Positions 63,470 through 64,000 of a DNA stretch of 64,000 nucleotides are shown piece after piece. This DNA comes from an uncultured Paracoccaceae bacterium (GTDB taxonomy: Bacteria; Pseudomonadota; Alphaproteobacteria; Rhodobacterales; Rhodobacteraceae). The notes beneath the pieces are model-generated. The model did no database searches and had not been told where the DNA came from. It worked only from the letters and a program-made list of their open reading frames with translations. The translations under genes were made by a program, and so were the position numbers. Numbering within the stretch: the first letter of the stretch is position 1; each line of letters opens with the position of its first letter. The stretch lies in contig CANNFA010000001.1 in assembly GCA_947503765.1 (NCBI GenBank), positions 372,001 to 436,000 on the forward strand, in the 5' to 3' direction.

Positions 63470-64000
63470 TGGCGTATCCCCCTGTTTGGCATCGGCATTC
63501 CCAGATCCTCGCGCGGCACGCGCCCCGCCGGCGCATCCAGCCGCCGCCCGACGCGCAGCCGCGCGGACCGGGCGCGCGGGTTGGCGGCAAGTTCCTGCGC
63601 GTCGGGCGCCACCGCCTTGCGCGTGACCTGCGCGAATCGCGGCGCGTCCTGTTCGATCTTCGGCGCGTGGCGGCTGCCCTGTCCGCGCCCGCCCGAGCGT
63701 AGCTGGAAGAACCGCTTGACCATCCGGTCCTCCAGCGAGTGAAAGGTCACCACGGCCAGCATGCCGCCGGGTTTCAGTGCGCGTTCGGCGGCCTCCAGCC
63801 CGGCGGCAAGCTCGCCGAATTCGTCGTTCACCGCGATTCGGATCGCCTGGAAGGTGCGGGTGGCGGGATGCACCTGGCCGGGCTTGGCGCGCGGCAACTG
63901 CGATTCGACCACGCGCGCCAGATCCAGCGTCGTCTCTAGCGGCGCGGCCGCACGCGCACGCACGATCGCCCGCGCGATGCGCCGCGACGCGCGCTCTTCG
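63466..64000 (-). CDS. rsmH: 16S rRNA m4C1402 methyltransferase RsmH (5' truncated by window edge)
   Basis: The C-terminal 177 or so residues of RsmH (MraW), an S-adenosylmethionine-dependent enzyme that methylates N4 of C1402 in 16S rRNA. Seen: [40 protein letters not shown] and [16 protein letters not shown], all RsmH hallmarks. The frame is open to the last base of the window, so the start lies beyond 64000. It overlaps ftsL by 4 bases and heads the cell-wall operon in this window. Confidence 0.96.
   Translation of the reverse strand, partial: EERASRRIARAIVRARAAAPLETTLDLARVVESQLPRAKPGQVHPATRTFQAIRIAVNDEFGELAAGLEAAERALKPGGMLAVVTFHSLEDRMVKRFFQLRSGGRGQGSRHAPKIEQDAPRFAQVTRKAVAPDAQELAANPRARSARLRVGRRLDAPAGRVPREDLGMPMPNRGIRH

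Overview
The window is a GC-rich, densely packed chromosomal segment that reads as alphaproteobacterial, most likely Rhodobacterales (Paracoccaceae/Roseobacteraceae). This assignment is inferred from gene content and order: a SUV3-like helicase, S4-domain protein, fdxA, carD series; HdaA beside polyphosphate kinase; ThyX rather than ThyA; tandem DUF1194 proteins; a PutA without its own DNA-binding domain next to an Lrp-type regulator; and an rsmH-ftsL-ftsI-murE-murF-mraY-murD cell-wall cluster. I see no prophage, insertion sequence, CRISPR array or rRNA. One tRNA gene (Leu, anticodon TAA) is present.

Layout. 1-5.9 kb: the 3' end of an acyl-CoA ligase, an aspartate aminotransferase with a small partner, an XRE regulator coupled to sdhE, a MarR regulator divergent from metY. 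6.0-6.8 kb: a yefM-yoeB toxin-antitoxin module of less GC-rich DNA with recognisable operator hexamers. 7-9 kb: lipase-like hydrolase, SCP2 protein, TPR protein. 9.1-13.8 kb: helicase, Hsp15-like protein, fdxA and carD, closed by a UUCG-loop terminator. 13.8-17.9 kb: cobS and cobT (divergent) and a Kef-type antiporter. 18.0-21.6 kb: one 1188-residue protein that looks like a single-chain secretion/pilus scaffold. 21.7-27.8 kb: SIMPL protein, PepF peptidase, zinc-finger protein, DUF4389 and Gfo/Idh/MocA pair, DUF1178 and SDR. 27.9-33.3 kb: a leftward run (ArsC-like, membrane protein, MAPEG, AI-2E-type exporter, hdaA, ppk). 33.5-35.5 kb: cspA, two small secreted proteins, thyX.

35.7-38.0 kb holds what I consider the most interesting locus: a surface-lipoprotein candidate followed after 1 nt by a Slam-type (TPR plus DUF560 barrel) outer-membrane translocator. 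38.2-45.8 kb: glyoxalase I, two DUF1194 paralogues, a membrane protein with what looks like a dead M48 protease site, a GAF histidine kinase, and a hydrolase, threonine-dehydratase-like and endonuclease/phosphatase series with overlapping ends. 45.9-52.4 kb: a six-helix membrane protein, tRNA-Leu, putR/putA, rhomboid, GFA protein and a lone Flp-like pilin. 52.5-55.7 kb: SuhB-like phosphatase, a DegT-type aminotransferase behind a perfect 8-bp inverted repeat, and a LysR regulator. 55.8-64 kb: the leftward division/cell-wall cluster, which stops at murD and does not continue into ftsW.

Small-scale structure. Five copies of a dispersed intergenic element (core GTATTT-N8-GATGAGG-like; four copies have an adjoining GC hairpin) sit at gene ends, four of them between converging genes. 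Translational coupling is common (ATGA, GTGA and TGATG overlaps, 0-1 nt gaps), and several genes appear to use GTG or TTG starts. All functional calls rest on motif recognition by eye; no database search was run.
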